Origin: Bradyrhizobium sp. NDS-1
GTDB lineage: Bacteria; Pseudomonadota; Alphaproteobacteria; Rhizobiales; Xanthobacteraceae
Assembly: GCF_032918005.1 (NCBI RefSeq)
Contig: NZ_CP136628.1
Span: forward strand, 5,813,501 to 5,877,500
Length of the DNA: 64,000 nt
Direction: 5' to 3'
Below the pieces are notes generated by a model. It was not told the origin of the DNA and searched no databases. It saw only the letters and a list, made by a program, of their open reading frames with translations. Shown piece after piece: positions 53,329 to 62,832 of this stretch (position 1 is the first letter of the stretch; the number at the start of each line of letters is the position of its first letter). Position numbers and translations under genes: made by a program.

Positions 53329-54396
53329 TTACGGCGTCAGCACCGTTCGGCCGACCACCGCGCCCTGCTGCAATTGCACCAGGGCGTCATTGGCCTTGCT
53401 GAGCGGTGCCGTCGTCACCGGGATCGGCGGCACTTTCTTCGTTCGCACGAGATCGAGCAGCTCCTGCGTCTCACGCAGATTGCCGACATAGCTGCCCTGA
53501 ATCGTAATGGCCTTGATCGGAATCAGTGGCAGCGCCCAGGTCGCGCCGCCCCCGAACAGGCCGACGATGACCAGCTTGCCGCCCTTGGTGAGGCAATCGA
53601 AACCGAGCTGTGTCGTCGCGGCGTTGCCGACGAGATCGATCACGGCGCGAATCGGCCCGCCTGCCTTCTTCGCAAGCTGCTCCAGCGCATCCGGGGCCTT
53701 GGGATCGACGGTGGCGAGCGCGCCGGCCTTCTCCGCCGCCTCGCGCTTTCTGGCATCGATGTCGACCATGATGGCGCCCTTGCCGCCCATCGCCTTCAGG
53801 AGCGACAGCGCCATCAGGCCGAGACCGCCGGCACCGAACATCACGATCGGCGTGTCGAAATGCTGTTCGACCTTCTTCAGCGCGCTGTAGGTGGTGACGC
53901 CAGAGCAGGCATAGGGCGCGGTCGTCGCCGGGTCGAGGCCCTTCAGATTGAGCAAATAGCGCGGATGCGGCACCAGCATGTGATCGGAATAGCCGCCGTC
54001 GCAATAGACGCCGAGCGAGCGCGGCGTCAGGCACATGTTCTCGTCACCCGCCAGACACGTGGCGCACTTGCCGCAGCCGATCCAGGGATAGACGAGGCCG
54101 ACATCGCCAGGCTTCAGGTCGCCCTGGTCGGTCGGCTTCACGTCCGGACCGAACGCCAGGATTTCACCGACGGTCTCATGGCCCATGGTCAGCGGCAGGT
54201 TGATGCCGCGGTCCTTCAGCGACAGCGGTTTGCGGCCATGGCCGAGATCGTAGCCGCCTTCCCAGATGTGGAGATCACTGTGGCAGACTCCGGCCGCCTT
54301 CACCTTAATCAGCACCTGCGTGCCCGACGGTTGCGGCGTCGCCTCGTCGAACTCCTGTAGCGGCGCCTTGAAATCGGCAACCTTGAAACTCTTCAT
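53329..54396 (-). CDS. Zinc-dependent alcohol dehydrogenase
   Basis: A 355-aa medium-chain dehydrogenase. Catalytic zinc: CHSDLH and GHE; structural zinc: CGKCATCLAGDENMC, complete here, unlike the enzyme at 11552. Rossmann motif GAGGLGLMAL. ATG at 54396 follows GGGAGGAC; the 21-residue upstream extension is not supported. It lies 75 bases after the peptide-transporter operon on the same strand and might be its last gene. Confidence 0.92.
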   Translation of the reverse strand: MKSFKVADFKAPLQEFDEATPQPSGTQVLIKVKAAGVCHSDLHIWEGGYDLGHGRKPLSLKDRGINLPLTMGHETVGEILAFGPDVKPTDQGDLKPGDVGLVYPWIGCGKCATCLAGDENMCLTPRSLGVYCDGGYSDHMLVPHPRYLLNLKGLDPATTAPYACSGVTTYSALKKVEQHFDTPIVMFGAGGLGLMALSLLKAMGGKGAIMVDIDARKREAAEKAGALATVDPKAPDALEQLAKKAGGPIRAVIDLVGNAATTQLGFDCLTKGGKLVIVGLFGGGATWALPLIPIKAITIQGSYVGNLRETQELLDLVRTKKVPPIPVTTAPLSKANDALVQLQQGAVVGRTVLTP

Positions 54397-54471
54397 CGGC
54401 GTCCTCCCGCATGGTTCTTGTTGTCGCGCCACCATGCCACGGCCGGCGAGGCGAGACAAACCGGTCTTAGT

Positions 54472-55443
54472 TCAGGCCAGCGGATGGTGGCAAGCCGCGA
54501 ACTGGCCGGGTACGACCTCGCGCAACTCCGGTATCTCCGCGCTGCATTGCTGATCGGCGCGCGGACAGCGGGTGCGGAAGCGGCAGCCGGACGGCGGCGC
54601 AATCGGCGATGGTGGCTCGCCGGCCGCCACACTCTCGGCGGGACGCACATCCGGATCGGGCACCGGGATCGCCTGCAGGAGCAGCCCGGTATAGGGATGC
54701 GCCGGCCTTGCAAACAATTGCTCCGAGGGCCCGACCTCGCAGAGTCGGCCGAGATACATCACCGCGACCCGGTCGCTGACTGCTTTGACGACGGCGAGAT
54801 CATGCGCGATGAACAGCAGCGTCAGACCGAAGCGCGCCTTCATCTCTTCCAGCAGATTGAGGATCTGCGCGCGGATGGAGACGTCGAGCGCCGACACCGG
54901 CTCGTCGCAGACGATGAACTCGGGATTGAGCACCAGCGCGCGCGCGATGCAGATGCGTTGGCATTGCCCGCCGGAGAATTCATGCGGCAGGCGGCCCGCG
55001 ACGAGATCGGGGTCGAGCCCGACCGCGGAGAGCACCTCGTGAACGCGTCGTCTGCGCTCGGCAGTATCCTTGACGCCGGCGATGATCAGCGGCTCGGCGA
55101 CGATGTCGCCGATACGCCGGCGCGGATTGAGTGAGGCGATCGGATCCTGGAAGATCAGCTGCACGCGCCGGCGCATCCTGCGCAGCGCCTCGCCCTGCAT
55201 TGCCGTCAGATCCTCGCCGTCGAACATGACCCGGCCGGAATTGGCGCGGCGCAGTTGCAGGACCGCGCGCCCCAGTGTCGACTTGCCGCAGCCGGATTCG
55301 CCGACCAATCCCAGCGTCTCGCCGCGCGCGACCTGGAGGCTGACGCCGGAGACGGCATGCACGGTCTTGTTGCCGAGGCCATATTCGACCACGAGATTGT
55401 CGACGTTCAGCAGCGGCTCAGGACGCACGGCAAGTTGCATCAT
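54472..55443 (-). CDS. Dpp/Opp-type ABC transporter ATPase (F subunit)
   Basis: A 323-aa ATPase. Walker A GESGCGKST, signature SGGQCQRICIARAL, Walker B FIVCDEPVSALDV, and the C-terminal oligopeptide-transporter domain with CRFRTRCPRADQQC, whose four cysteines bind an Fe-S cluster in homologues. Overlaps the D subunit by four bases. Last ATPase gene of a dipeptide/nickel-type cassette. Confidence 0.92.
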   Translation of the reverse strand: MMQLAVRPEPLLNVDNLVVEYGLGNKTVHAVSGVSLQVARGETLGLVGESGCGKSTLGRAVLQLRRANSGRVMFDGEDLTAMQGEALRRMRRRVQLIFQDPIASLNPRRRIGDIVAEPLIIAGVKDTAERRRRVHEVLSAVGLDPDLVAGRLPHEFSGGQCQRICIARALVLNPEFIVCDEPVSALDVSIRAQILNLLEEMKARFGLTLLFIAHDLAVVKAVSDRVAVMYLGRLCEVGPSEQLFARPAHPYTGLLLQAIPVPDPDVRPAESVAAGEPPSPIAPPSGCRFRTRCPRADQQCSAEIPELREVVPGQFAACHHPLA

Positions 55444-56432
55444 GCGCCGATCCCCTCGGCCATCCGGATCGGATGGAAGCAGGCATAGAGATGATCAGGC
55501 ATCTCGGCGCCCCTCAGCTCCGGCTTGGCCTCGTGGCAGCGTCCCGACGCATAGCGGCAGCGCGGCGCAAACGAGCAGCCCTTCAGGGGCCGCGTCGGAT
55601 CGGGCGGACGGCCGGAGATCGCCGGCAGCGGCGTATGCGGCGCGGCCTCGAGCTTGGGGATCGCCGCCAGCAGCGCCTCGGTGTAGGGCATGTGCATGCG
55701 CTTGAACAATGCCGACGTCGGCGCCCGCTCCACCACCCTGCCCGCATACATCACCGCGACCTCGTCGGCGCGGCCGGCGACGACGCCGAGATCGTGGGTG
55801 ATGATGATCATCGCCATGTGGCGGCGGCGCTGCTCGCGCGCCAGCAGATCGAGGATCTGCGCCTGGATGGTGACGTCGAGCGCCGTGGTCGGCTCGTCCG
55901 CGATCAGCAGCTTCGGCTCGCACGACAGCGCGATCGCGATGGCGATGCGTTGGCGCATGCCGCCGGAACATTGATGCGGATATTGCACCAGCCGCTGCTC
56001 CGGCGCCGGAATGCCGACGGCCGCCAGCAGCTCGACGCTGCGCTTCTTCGCCGCCGGGGCATCCAGCTCGAGATGCTCCTGGATCGTCTCAATCAGCTGG
56101 GTGCCGATGGTGAGCACCGGGTTGAGGGAAGTCATGGGATCTTGGAACACGACTGCGAGATCGCGCCCGCGCAAGCGCCGCAGGCGTTCCGCATCGAGCT
56201 GCACCAGATCCTGGCCATCGAACATCACACGTCCGGTGAGTTTTGCCTTTTTCGGCAGCAGCTGAAGCACCGCGCGCGACAGCATCGTCTTGCCGCAACC
56301 GGATTCGCCGACGATGCCGAGCGTGCGGCCCGCGTCCAGCGAGAGATCGACATGATCGACGGCGCGCAAATTGCCGCGCGGCGTCGGCAGCTCGACCGCG
56401 ACGTCCTCGATGGTCAACAGCGCGGTGTTCAC
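55440..56432 (-). CDS. Dpp/Opp-type ABC transporter ATPase (D subunit)
   Basis: A 330-aa ATPase. Walker A GESGCGKT, signature [14 protein letters not shown], Walker [15 protein letters not shown]-terminal [14 protein letters not shown] cysteine motif. Overlaps both neighbours by four bases, so strongly coupled. Confidence 0.92.
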   Translation of the reverse strand: MNTALLTIEDVAVELPTPRGNLRAVDHVDLSLDAGRTLGIVGESGCGKTMLSRAVLQLLPKKAKLTGRVMFDGQDLVQLDAERLRRLRGRDLAVVFQDPMTSLNPVLTIGTQLIETIQEHLELDAPAAKKRSVELLAAVGIPAPEQRLVQYPHQCSGGMRQRIAIAIALSCEPKLLIADEPTTALDVTIQAQILDLLAREQRRRHMAMIIITHDLGVVAGRADEVAVMYAGRVVERAPTSALFKRMHMPYTEALLAAIPKLEAAPHTPLPAISGRPPDPTRPLKGCSFAPRCRYASGRCHEAKPELRGAEMPDHLYACFHPIRMAEGIGA

Positions 56433-57298
56433 AGCGCCCCCTGCCGCGGGTCGGTCAGCGCCCGCAAGGTGTCGCCGACGAGGTTGAAGGCCAGCACGGT
56501 CAGGAACAGTCCCGCCGCCGGCAGGAAGGCGAGCCGCGGCGCGATGTCGAGGCTCTCGCGTCCCTCGCCGATCATGCTGCCCCAGCTGGCCATCGGCGGC
56601 GGCACGCCCAGACCGAGGAACGACAACGCGCCTTCGACGACGATGGTGACGGCAACGCCGAGCAGGAAGAAGGCGAGCAGCGGCAGGATCACGTTCGGCA
56701 GCAGCTCGCGCAGGATGATGCGGGCATGGCTGGCGCCGAGCGCCTCGGCAGCGATCACGAATTCGCGCCGCGCCAGCGTCAGCGTCGCCGCGCGCGCCAC
56801 GCGCATGAAGGCGGGAATGCCGAGCACGCCGAGGATCAGGGTGAGATTCTGAACGGATTGGCCGAGATAGGCGGTCACCGCGAGCGCGAAGATCAGCGGC
56901 GGAAAAGCCAGCAGCACGTCCATGCCGCCGACCACCAACGTCTCGAACCGGCCGCGAAAATAGCCGGCAAAGAGACCGAGGGCGCCGCCGAAAACGAGGC
57001 TGATCATCGGCGCGATCAGCCCGACCGTCAGGGAGACGCGCGCGCCGAAGATCAGGCGAGCGAGCTCGTCCCGCCCGAGCCCGTCGGTGCCGAGCCAGTG
57101 CTCTCCAGAGAACGCCGCGCGGCGCTCCAGCATGTCCATATCGGTCGGATTCTGCAGCGGCAGCACCGGCGCGAGGATTGCGAGCGTGAGGATGATCGCA
57201 AGCCAGCCGCTCGCGAGCCAGAACAGGACGCCGAGCTTGCGCCGGCGAACGGGCGCCGGCACGGCTTCGTCTTGAAGTGACAGCTCAAGCGTGGCCAT
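56429..57298 (-). CDS. Dpp/Opp-type ABC permease (C subunit)
   Basis: A 289-aa permease with about six helices. Block LGTDGLGRDELARLIFGARVSLTVG is characteristic of DppC/OppC, as is EALGASHARIILRELLPN. Its start overlaps the B-subunit gene by 14 bases. Confidence 0.92.
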   Translation of the reverse strand: MATLELSLQDEAVPAPVRRRKLGVLFWLASGWLAIILTLAILAPVLPLQNPTDMDMLERRAAFSGEHWLGTDGLGRDELARLIFGARVSLTVGLIAPMISLVFGGALGLFAGYFRGRFETLVVGGMDVLLAFPPLIFALAVTAYLGQSVQNLTLILGVLGIPAFMRVARAATLTLARREFVIAAEALGASHARIILRELLPNVILPLLAFFLLGVAVTIVVEGALSFLGLGVPPPMASWGSMIGEGRESLDIAPRLAFLPAAGLFLTVLAFNLVGDTLRALTDPRQGAL

Positions 57299-58235
57299 GG
57301 CGGATCCTGGGGTCGAGCACGGCGTAGAGCATGTCGACGATGAAGTTCACGATGACGAAGCCGCAGGCGACCAGCAGCACCACGCCCTGGAGGATGATGA
57401 GGTCGCGGGTGTAGATCGCGCCGACCAGCAGCCGGCCGAGTCCCGGCAGCGCGAAGATCGATTCCACGATCAGCGTCCCGCCGAGCAATCGGCCGATATT
57501 GATACCCGTCACGGTCACGAGGGTCAGCGACGATGGCTTGAGGGCGTGCACGAACAGGATGCGCGCCGGCTTGAGGCCTTTCGCCTTGGCGAGCGCGATA
57601 TAGTCCTCCTGCAAAGTCGCGATCATGTCGGAGCGCAGCACCCGCATGATGCCCGGCCATTCCGCCAGCGCCAATGTCAGCGCCGGCAGCACGAAGAAGC
57701 GCAGATTGGCGAGCGGCGCCTCGGTGAACGGCACATAGCCGGTCGCCGGCAGCCAGCGCAGCTCGACCGCGAACAGATAGATCAGGAGGATCGCGGTCAG
57801 GAAAGACGGCATCGACAGCATGGCGAAGGCGCTGCCGGTCATGAAGCGATCGAACGCGCCGCCGGCGCGCGCGGCGCAGGCGATCGCGAGCGGCACCCCG
57901 ATCAGGAGCCCGATGAACTCGGCCATGAGCATCAGTTGAAGCGAGACCGGGAAGCGTTCGGATACCGCCTCCAGCACAGTCTGCCCGGTGCGAAAGGAAC
58001 GGCCGAGATCGCCTTGCAGGACGTGACCGAGCCAGCTCAGATAGCGCCACCAGAGCGGCTGATCGAGCCCCATGTCATGGCGCAGTGCCGCGACATTCTC
58101 CGGCGTTGCCTGATCGCCGAGGATGACGAGCGCCAGATCACCCGGCAACAGCGAGGCGATCAGGAAGGTCAGCAGGGACACGGCGAGCAGAACCGGCAGC
58201 ATGGCAAGCAGCCGCCGAACGACGAAGTTCAGCAT
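57285..58235 (-). CDS. Dpp/Opp-type ABC permease (B subunit)
   Basis: A 316-aa permease. Typical start LNFVVRRLLAMLPVLLAVSLLTF and GLDQPLWWRYLSWLGHVLQGDLG; the loop MIATLQEDYIALAKAKGLKP is the coupling site. ATG at 58235 is used; a TTG at 58250 would overlap the preceding stop. Downstream of the binding-protein gene. Confidence 0.9.
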   Translation of the reverse strand: MLNFVVRRLLAMLPVLLAVSLLTFLIASLLPGDLALVILGDQATPENVAALRHDMGLDQPLWWRYLSWLGHVLQGDLGRSFRTGQTVLEAVSERFPVSLQLMLMAEFIGLLIGVPLAIACAARAGGAFDRFMTGSAFAMLSMPSFLTAILLIYLFAVELRWLPATGYVPFTEAPLANLRFFVLPALTLALAEWPGIMRVLRSDMIATLQEDYIALAKAKGLKPARILFVHALKPSSLTLVTVTGINIGRLLGGTLIVESIFALPGLGRLLVGAIYTRDLIILQGVVLLVACGFVIVNFIVDMLYAVLDPRIRHGHA

Positions 58236-58242
58236 CGCGCGT

Positions 58243-59778
58243 TCATTCAAGCCAGGTGGTGGAGACGTCGATCACGCCGTTGTAGATCTTCGGAAAGCCT
58301 TTCAGCTTGGTGCTCGACAAAGCGTAATAGGTGTTCTGGAAGGTCCAGAACCAGATCGCCTCCTTGTTGATCAGGCGGCTGATCGCGCAATAATCCTCGG
58401 TGCGCTGGCCGAGATCGGCGGTGACGCGGGAATGGTCGAGCAGCCGGTCCAATTCCGGATCGCTGAAGTTGGACAGCGCCAACGGGCTGCCGCTACGGAA
58501 GTTCGCATACATCTGCGGATCGGGATCGGCGAGGTCCACGATGCGCCACGGTGTCAGCTGGAACTGGCGGGTGAAGGCGCGCGAGGGAATGGTGGCCTGG
58601 TCGACCTGCTCGATCTCCATGTTGGCCCCGACGCGCTTCCAGAACTGCTGCAGCACCTGGCCGACCATGCGGCCGCGCGGCGTCGCGGTCACCAGCATCT
58701 TGAACTCGACCGGCTTGCCGTAATCCTTGATCAGGGCCTTGGCCTTTTCGACGTCGAACGGCAGTGCGCCGTCGTCCTTGCACTTGACCCAGGATCCGTC
58801 GCCATAGGGATTGCTCGCGGGGCGGCTCAGCCCGTTGCTGATCGCCTGTGACATCTTCGGACGGTCGATCGCCATCACCAGCGCCTGTCGCACGCGGACA
58901 TCGTCGAACGGCGCCACTTTGGTGTTGAAGGCATAGACCTGCGCGCCCGAGCCCTTGTAGGTGTGCACGGTGAGCTTGGAGTCCTTCTGCGCCCTCATGA
59001 TATTGTCGGCGTCGTTCTCGTCGTCCCAGATGATGTCGGCCTCGCCCGATTGCAGCGAGGCGAAGCGCGACTGCGCGTCGGGCAGCGGCTTCAGGATGAT
59101 GCGATCGAGATACGGGCGGCCCTTGTCCCAGTAATTCGGGTTCTTCTCCAGCACCATGCGGTCGCCGGCGGTCCAGGATTTCAGGATGTAGGGACCAGTG
59201 CCGACGGGATTGCGATTATAGTCGTCGCCCTTGCTCTTCCAGGCCGTGGGCGAGTGCACGACGTTGTTCTGGCTCTGAATGGTGATCACCGCCGGAAGGT
59301 TCACCGAGGGATCGGTGAGATTGTAGACGAGCGTGTAATCGTCAGGCGCCAGCACTTCCTTGACGTTGGTGATGTAGAAGGCGCAGCGACACTTGTTGGC
59401 CGGGTTCTTCTGCCGGTCGAAGTTTTCCTTGAAGGCCTGCGCGTTGAACGGCGTGCCGTCGTGGAATGTCACGCCCTGGCGCAGCTTGAAAGTCCAGCTC
59501 ATGTAGTCGTCGGAATGGGTCCAGGACACCGCAAGTTTCGGCGCCGCCTCGCCTTTCTCATTGAGCGTGGTCAGCGTGTCGAAGATTGCGGCGGCGGCGG
59601 TGAAAGTCGAAGTGTCGTAGACGCCGACCTTCAGCGGGTCGAAGCCGGCGATTTCCAGCTCCTGGCCGACGGTGATGCTGCCGCCTGATTTCTGCGCCTG
59701 TGCCGGCGCGACCAGTGCAAATGCCGCAGCAAGGAAAATCGGCACGCGCTTGCGTGCAACGGCAGCCGCCTTCGTCAT
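58243..59778 (-). CDS. Dpp/Opp-type periplasmic substrate-binding protein
   Basis: A 511-aa family 5 solute-binding protein with a Sec signal ending PAQAQ. Family motifs: LAVSWTHSDDYMSWTFKLRQGVTFHDGTPF and GTGPYILKSWTAGDRM. A CRC pair in NPANKCRCAF is notable. Substrate may be peptides, opines, glutathione or nickel; it cannot be read off. ATG at 59778 follows GGGAGGAA. Confidence 0.92.
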   Translation of the reverse strand: MTKAAAVARKRVPIFLAAAFALVAPAQAQKSGGSITVGQELEIAGFDPLKVGVYDTSTFTAAAAIFDTLTTLNEKGEAAPKLAVSWTHSDDYMSWTFKLRQGVTFHDGTPFNAQAFKENFDRQKNPANKCRCAFYITNVKEVLAPDDYTLVYNLTDPSVNLPAVITIQSQNNVVHSPTAWKSKGDDYNRNPVGTGPYILKSWTAGDRMVLEKNPNYWDKGRPYLDRIILKPLPDAQSRFASLQSGEADIIWDDENDADNIMRAQKDSKLTVHTYKGSGAQVYAFNTKVAPFDDVRVRQALVMAIDRPKMSQAISNGLSRPASNPYGDGSWVKCKDDGALPFDVEKAKALIKDYGKPVEFKMLVTATPRGRMVGQVLQQFWKRVGANMEIEQVDQATIPSRAFTRQFQLTPWRIVDLADPDPQMYANFRSGSPLALSNFSDPELDRLLDHSRVTADLGQRTEDYCAISRLINKEAIWFWTFQNTYYALSSTKLKGFPKIYNGVIDVSTTWLE

Positions 59779-59908
59779 GGTTCCTCCCGGGATCCTCGTC
59801 CGATGTTTCGGATCGTTGAATGACTGGAAAGCGAGATTGACGACAAATACACGGGACGGCAAGAGGAACGGACGCGGGCTCGAGCGCGGATGTGCGGCGC
59901 AATGTGAT

Positions 59909-61105
59909 TTAGTTTGTCGCGGCCGTCTTGCCCGGCGAAACCGGCGCATCGCTCGCGGGGCCGATTTCATCGCGCAACGCGTCCGTATGCTCGCCGAGCA
60001 CAGCCACCGTCCTGGCGGGCGTGGTGTCGGCGCCCGACATCCGGAACGGCAGATTGAGCACCTGAAAGGAGCCGGCCTCGTCGCGCACCTCGGAGAGCGC
60101 CTGCCGGTGCGCGAGCTGCGGATCGGCCAGCGCCTCGGACACTGTCCGATAGGCCGAAGCCGGGACGCCGGCCGCGCCGAGCGCGGCAAGGCATGCGTCG
60201 GTCCTGAGCTGCCGTGACCAGGCCTCGACGCCATCCATCATCTCGACCCAGTTCTCGCGGCGCGCGGCGTAGGTCGAGAAGCGTGGATCAGAGATCCAGG
60301 CGGGGCGGCCGATCACGCCCATCAAGCCTTGAAACGTCTTCTCGCTGGCGACAGTGATCATGACATAGCCGTTTTCCGTCTCGGTTGGCCCGAACATCGG
60401 GCGCGCGGTGGGTTTCACCGCGAATTGCGAGGTCTGCAACTCGGTCAGCGTCAGCGACAGCATCGTTTCCATCATGGAGACATCGATGTGCTGGCCAACC
60501 CCTGTCACCGTGCGCTGATAGAGCGCGGACGCGATTGCGCCGAAGCCGTAGGTGCCGGTGACGACGTCGGCATGATAGATGCCGCAATGATCGGGGCGGC
60601 TGCGGCCGGGCTGATAGGACAGATGCGCCATGTCGTAGCCGGAGGCCGCGTGGACCACCGGCGCATAGGCCGGCAGCTCGGCCGAGGGGCCGGTCTGGCC
60701 GTAGCCCGAGATCGAGCAGTAGATCAGCTTCGGGTTGATCTGGCGCAGGCTGTCGTAGTCGAGACGCAGCCGCCGCATCACGCCGGGGCGGAAATTCTCG
60801 ACCAGGATGTCTGATGTCGCCGCCAGCCGGCGCACCGTCTCCTTGCCGTCCTCGGATTTGAGGTCGAGCACCAGGCTCTTCTTGCCGACATTGAGCTGGC
60901 CGAACGCCGTGCTGCACCCCTGGCGCAGCGGTGGTCGGGTCCGCATCGTCTCGCCGCCATCGGTCTCGATCTTGATGACCTCGGCGCCCATGTCGGCCAG
61001 CATCCGCGTGCAATGGGGACCGGCGATCGTGGTCGAAAAATCCAGCACCCGCAGGCCCGCGAAGGCTTTTGTCGTCGTCCCCTCATGCTTATCTGCTAGC
61101 TGCAT
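59909..61105 (-). CDS. Family III CoA-transferase (CaiB/BaiF type)
   Basis: A 398-aa CoA-transferase. The N-terminal block is GLRVLDFSTTIAGPHCTRMLADMGAEVIKIE; ENFRPGVMRRLRLDYDSL and CSISGYGQTGPSAE follow; the nucleophile Asp is in IYHADVVTGTYG. These enzymes move CoA between carboxylic acids. It lies upstream of the ABC cassette (130 bases) on the same strand and could be its first gene, linking uptake of an acid to its activation. Confidence 0.92.
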   Translation of the reverse strand: MQLADKHEGTTTKAFAGLRVLDFSTTIAGPHCTRMLADMGAEVIKIETDGGETMRTRPPLRQGCSTAFGQLNVGKKSLVLDLKSEDGKETVRRLAATSDILVENFRPGVMRRLRLDYDSLRQINPKLIYCSISGYGQTGPSAELPAYAPVVHAASGYDMAHLSYQPGRSRPDHCGIYHADVVTGTYGFGAIASALYQRTVTGVGQHIDVSMMETMLSLTLTELQTSQFAVKPTARPMFGPTETENGYVMITVASEKTFQGLMGVIGRPAWISDPRFSTYAARRENWVEMMDGVEAWSRQLRTDACLAALGAAGVPASAYRTVSEALADPQLAHRQALSEVRDEAGSFQVLNLPFRMSGADTTPARTVAVLGEHTDALRDEIGPASDAPVSPGKTAATN

Positions 61106-61300
61106 GCCTGCCTGCGTCCTTGGGCTCTCTTAGGAACTATCGAAGTTCTCTGTTGTTGATGCGGCGACCCTAGAGGGCGGCGGCTGAGTAGGAAAGTGTT
61201 TACCGAACGGACGCGCCGCGTGGGCGGGCTTTAAGATTTCCAGGACAACTGGACCTGTTCTTGCATAGCAGCAGACGGGATCGACAGAGGGCAGCTGTTC

Positions 61301-62716
61301 TTGAGGGTCTTGTTCGTCACGACAGAGATGGACGACTTCGTCCGTGTCGGCGGCCTTGGAGCCGTTTCCGCTGCCCTGCCCCGCGCCCTTCGCTCTTTTG
61401 CCGATATCCGGATCATGCTGCCCGGCTATCGCGACATCATCGAGCAACTCACGCATATTCAGGTCGTCGGCCGCTGCCCGGCTTTCGCGGAGATGCCGGC
61501 CTGCTCGCTCGGGCGAGCCGCGACCAAGGACGGCCTGCCGGTTTACGTGCTGTTGTGCTCACAGCTCTACGACCGGCCCGGTAACCCCTATGGCGACGAG
61601 TCCGGGCGCGATTGGCCGGACAACGACATACGCTTTGCGCGCTTTGCCTCGGCAGCTGCTGAGCTGGCCATGGGCAAGCTGGACAAGAATTGGGCAGCAG
61701 ACCTGATCCATGCCAATGACTGGCCAGCCTCGCTCGTGCCGGCCTATCTCGCCTGGCGCGGCGCCAAGCTGCCGTCGATCCTGACCATTCACAACCTCGC
61801 CTATCAGGGTCTCTTCCCGAAGGACGCGCTGCGGCGGATCGGCGCACCGGAGAGCTCCTTCCACATCGACGGCGTCGAATTCTACGACCAGGTCTCCTTT
61901 CTCAAGGCCGGGCTGGTCTATGCCTCGCACCTCACCACCGTCAGCGGCACCTATGCGCGGGAGATCACGACGGAGGAATTCGGCTGCGGCCTCGAAGGCC
62001 TGCTTCGCGTCCGCTCCGACGCTTCCGAACTCACCGGCATCCTCAACGGCATCGACGAGAGCTGGGACCCGCGCTCCTGCGCCCAGCTTGCCCAGCAGTT
62101 CGGCGCCGGCGACTGGATCGGCAAGAAGGCCAATGCGGATTACGTCCGCAAGCAGTTCGGCCTCGCGGTGTCGCGTGGGCCGATGTTCGGCATCGTCGCC
62201 CGCCTCGTACATCAGAAGGGCATCGACCTCGTGCTGTCGGCCGCCGACGAGATCGTCGATGCCGGCGGACAGATCGTCGTGACGGGCTCGGGTGAGCCGG
62301 CGCTCGAGCAGGCCCTGATCGACGCCCATCGCCGCCGCCCTGACGCCATCGGCGTGGTGATCGGCTTCAACGACGCCCAGGCGCGCCGCATCTTCGCCGG
62401 CAGCGACTTCACGCTGATGCCCTCGCGCTTCGAGCCGTGCGGCCTCAGCCAGATGTACGCCCAGCGCTTCGGCTCGCTGCCGATCGGCCACCAGACCGGC
62501 GGCCTCGCCGAGACCATTACCGACGGCGAGACCGGCTTCCTGTTCTCGAAACCCTCGCGCGAGTCTTTCCTGGGCGGCGTCCGCCGCGCCTTCTCGGCTT
62601 TCGTGGCGCAAGACCAGCTCGACACCATGCGCCGCAGCGCCATGGGACGCTCGTTCTCCTGGAGCATCTCCGCCGGCAGCTACAGCGCGCTGTATCGGAA
62701 GCTGGCGTCCGTGTGA
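61301..62716 (+). CDS. Glycogen synthase-like glycosyltransferase (GT5)
   Basis: A 471-aa GT-B enzyme of GlgA length. Motifs: TTEMDDFVRVGGLGAV (the KxGGL site with Arg15 in place of Lys), HANDWPASLVPAYL, TIHNLAYQG, GIVARLVHQKG and PSRFEPCGLSQMYA. The family extends alpha-1,4-glucan from ADP-glucose. No other glg gene is near. It begins with TTG at 61301 behind a distant GAGGG; no better start is visible. The Arg substitution may alter donor use. Confidence 0.87.
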   Translation: MRVLFVTTEMDDFVRVGGLGAVSAALPRALRSFADIRIMLPGYRDIIEQLTHIQVVGRCPAFAEMPACSLGRAATKDGLPVYVLLCSQLYDRPGNPYGDESGRDWPDNDIRFARFASAAAELAMGKLDKNWAADLIHANDWPASLVPAYLAWRGAKLPSILTIHNLAYQGLFPKDALRRIGAPESSFHIDGVEFYDQVSFLKAGLVYASHLTTVSGTYAREITTEEFGCGLEGLLRVRSDASELTGILNGIDESWDPRSCAQLAQQFGAGDWIGKKANADYVRKQFGLAVSRGPMFGIVARLVHQKGIDLVLSAADEIVDAGGQIVVTGSGEPALEQALIDAHRRRPDAIGVVIGFNDAQARRIFAGSDFTLMPSRFEPCGLSQMYAQRFGSLPIGHQTGGLAETITDGETGFLFSKPSRESFLGGVRRAFSAFVAQDQLDTMRRSAMGRSFSWSISAGSYSALYRKLASV

Positions 62717-62777
62717 GACGCGACGGCGCTTCCACGGCCTCCGTTAATACGAGCCCCACCCCAACACCGTTTAGCCC

Positions 62778-62796
62778 GAGAGCTTCACAAGCTCTC
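62778..62796. terminator. Hairpin between convergent genes
   Basis: GAGAGCTT-cac-AAGCTCTC, eight perfect pairs, between the glycogen-synthase-like gene and the MpaB gene. No T-run follows on either strand. The flanking AGGATGACGGGG is typical of local intergenic repeats. Confidence 0.5.
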
Positions 62797-62832
62797 AGGA
62801 TGACGGGGCTAGTCTAGAAGCAGCGGAGATCC

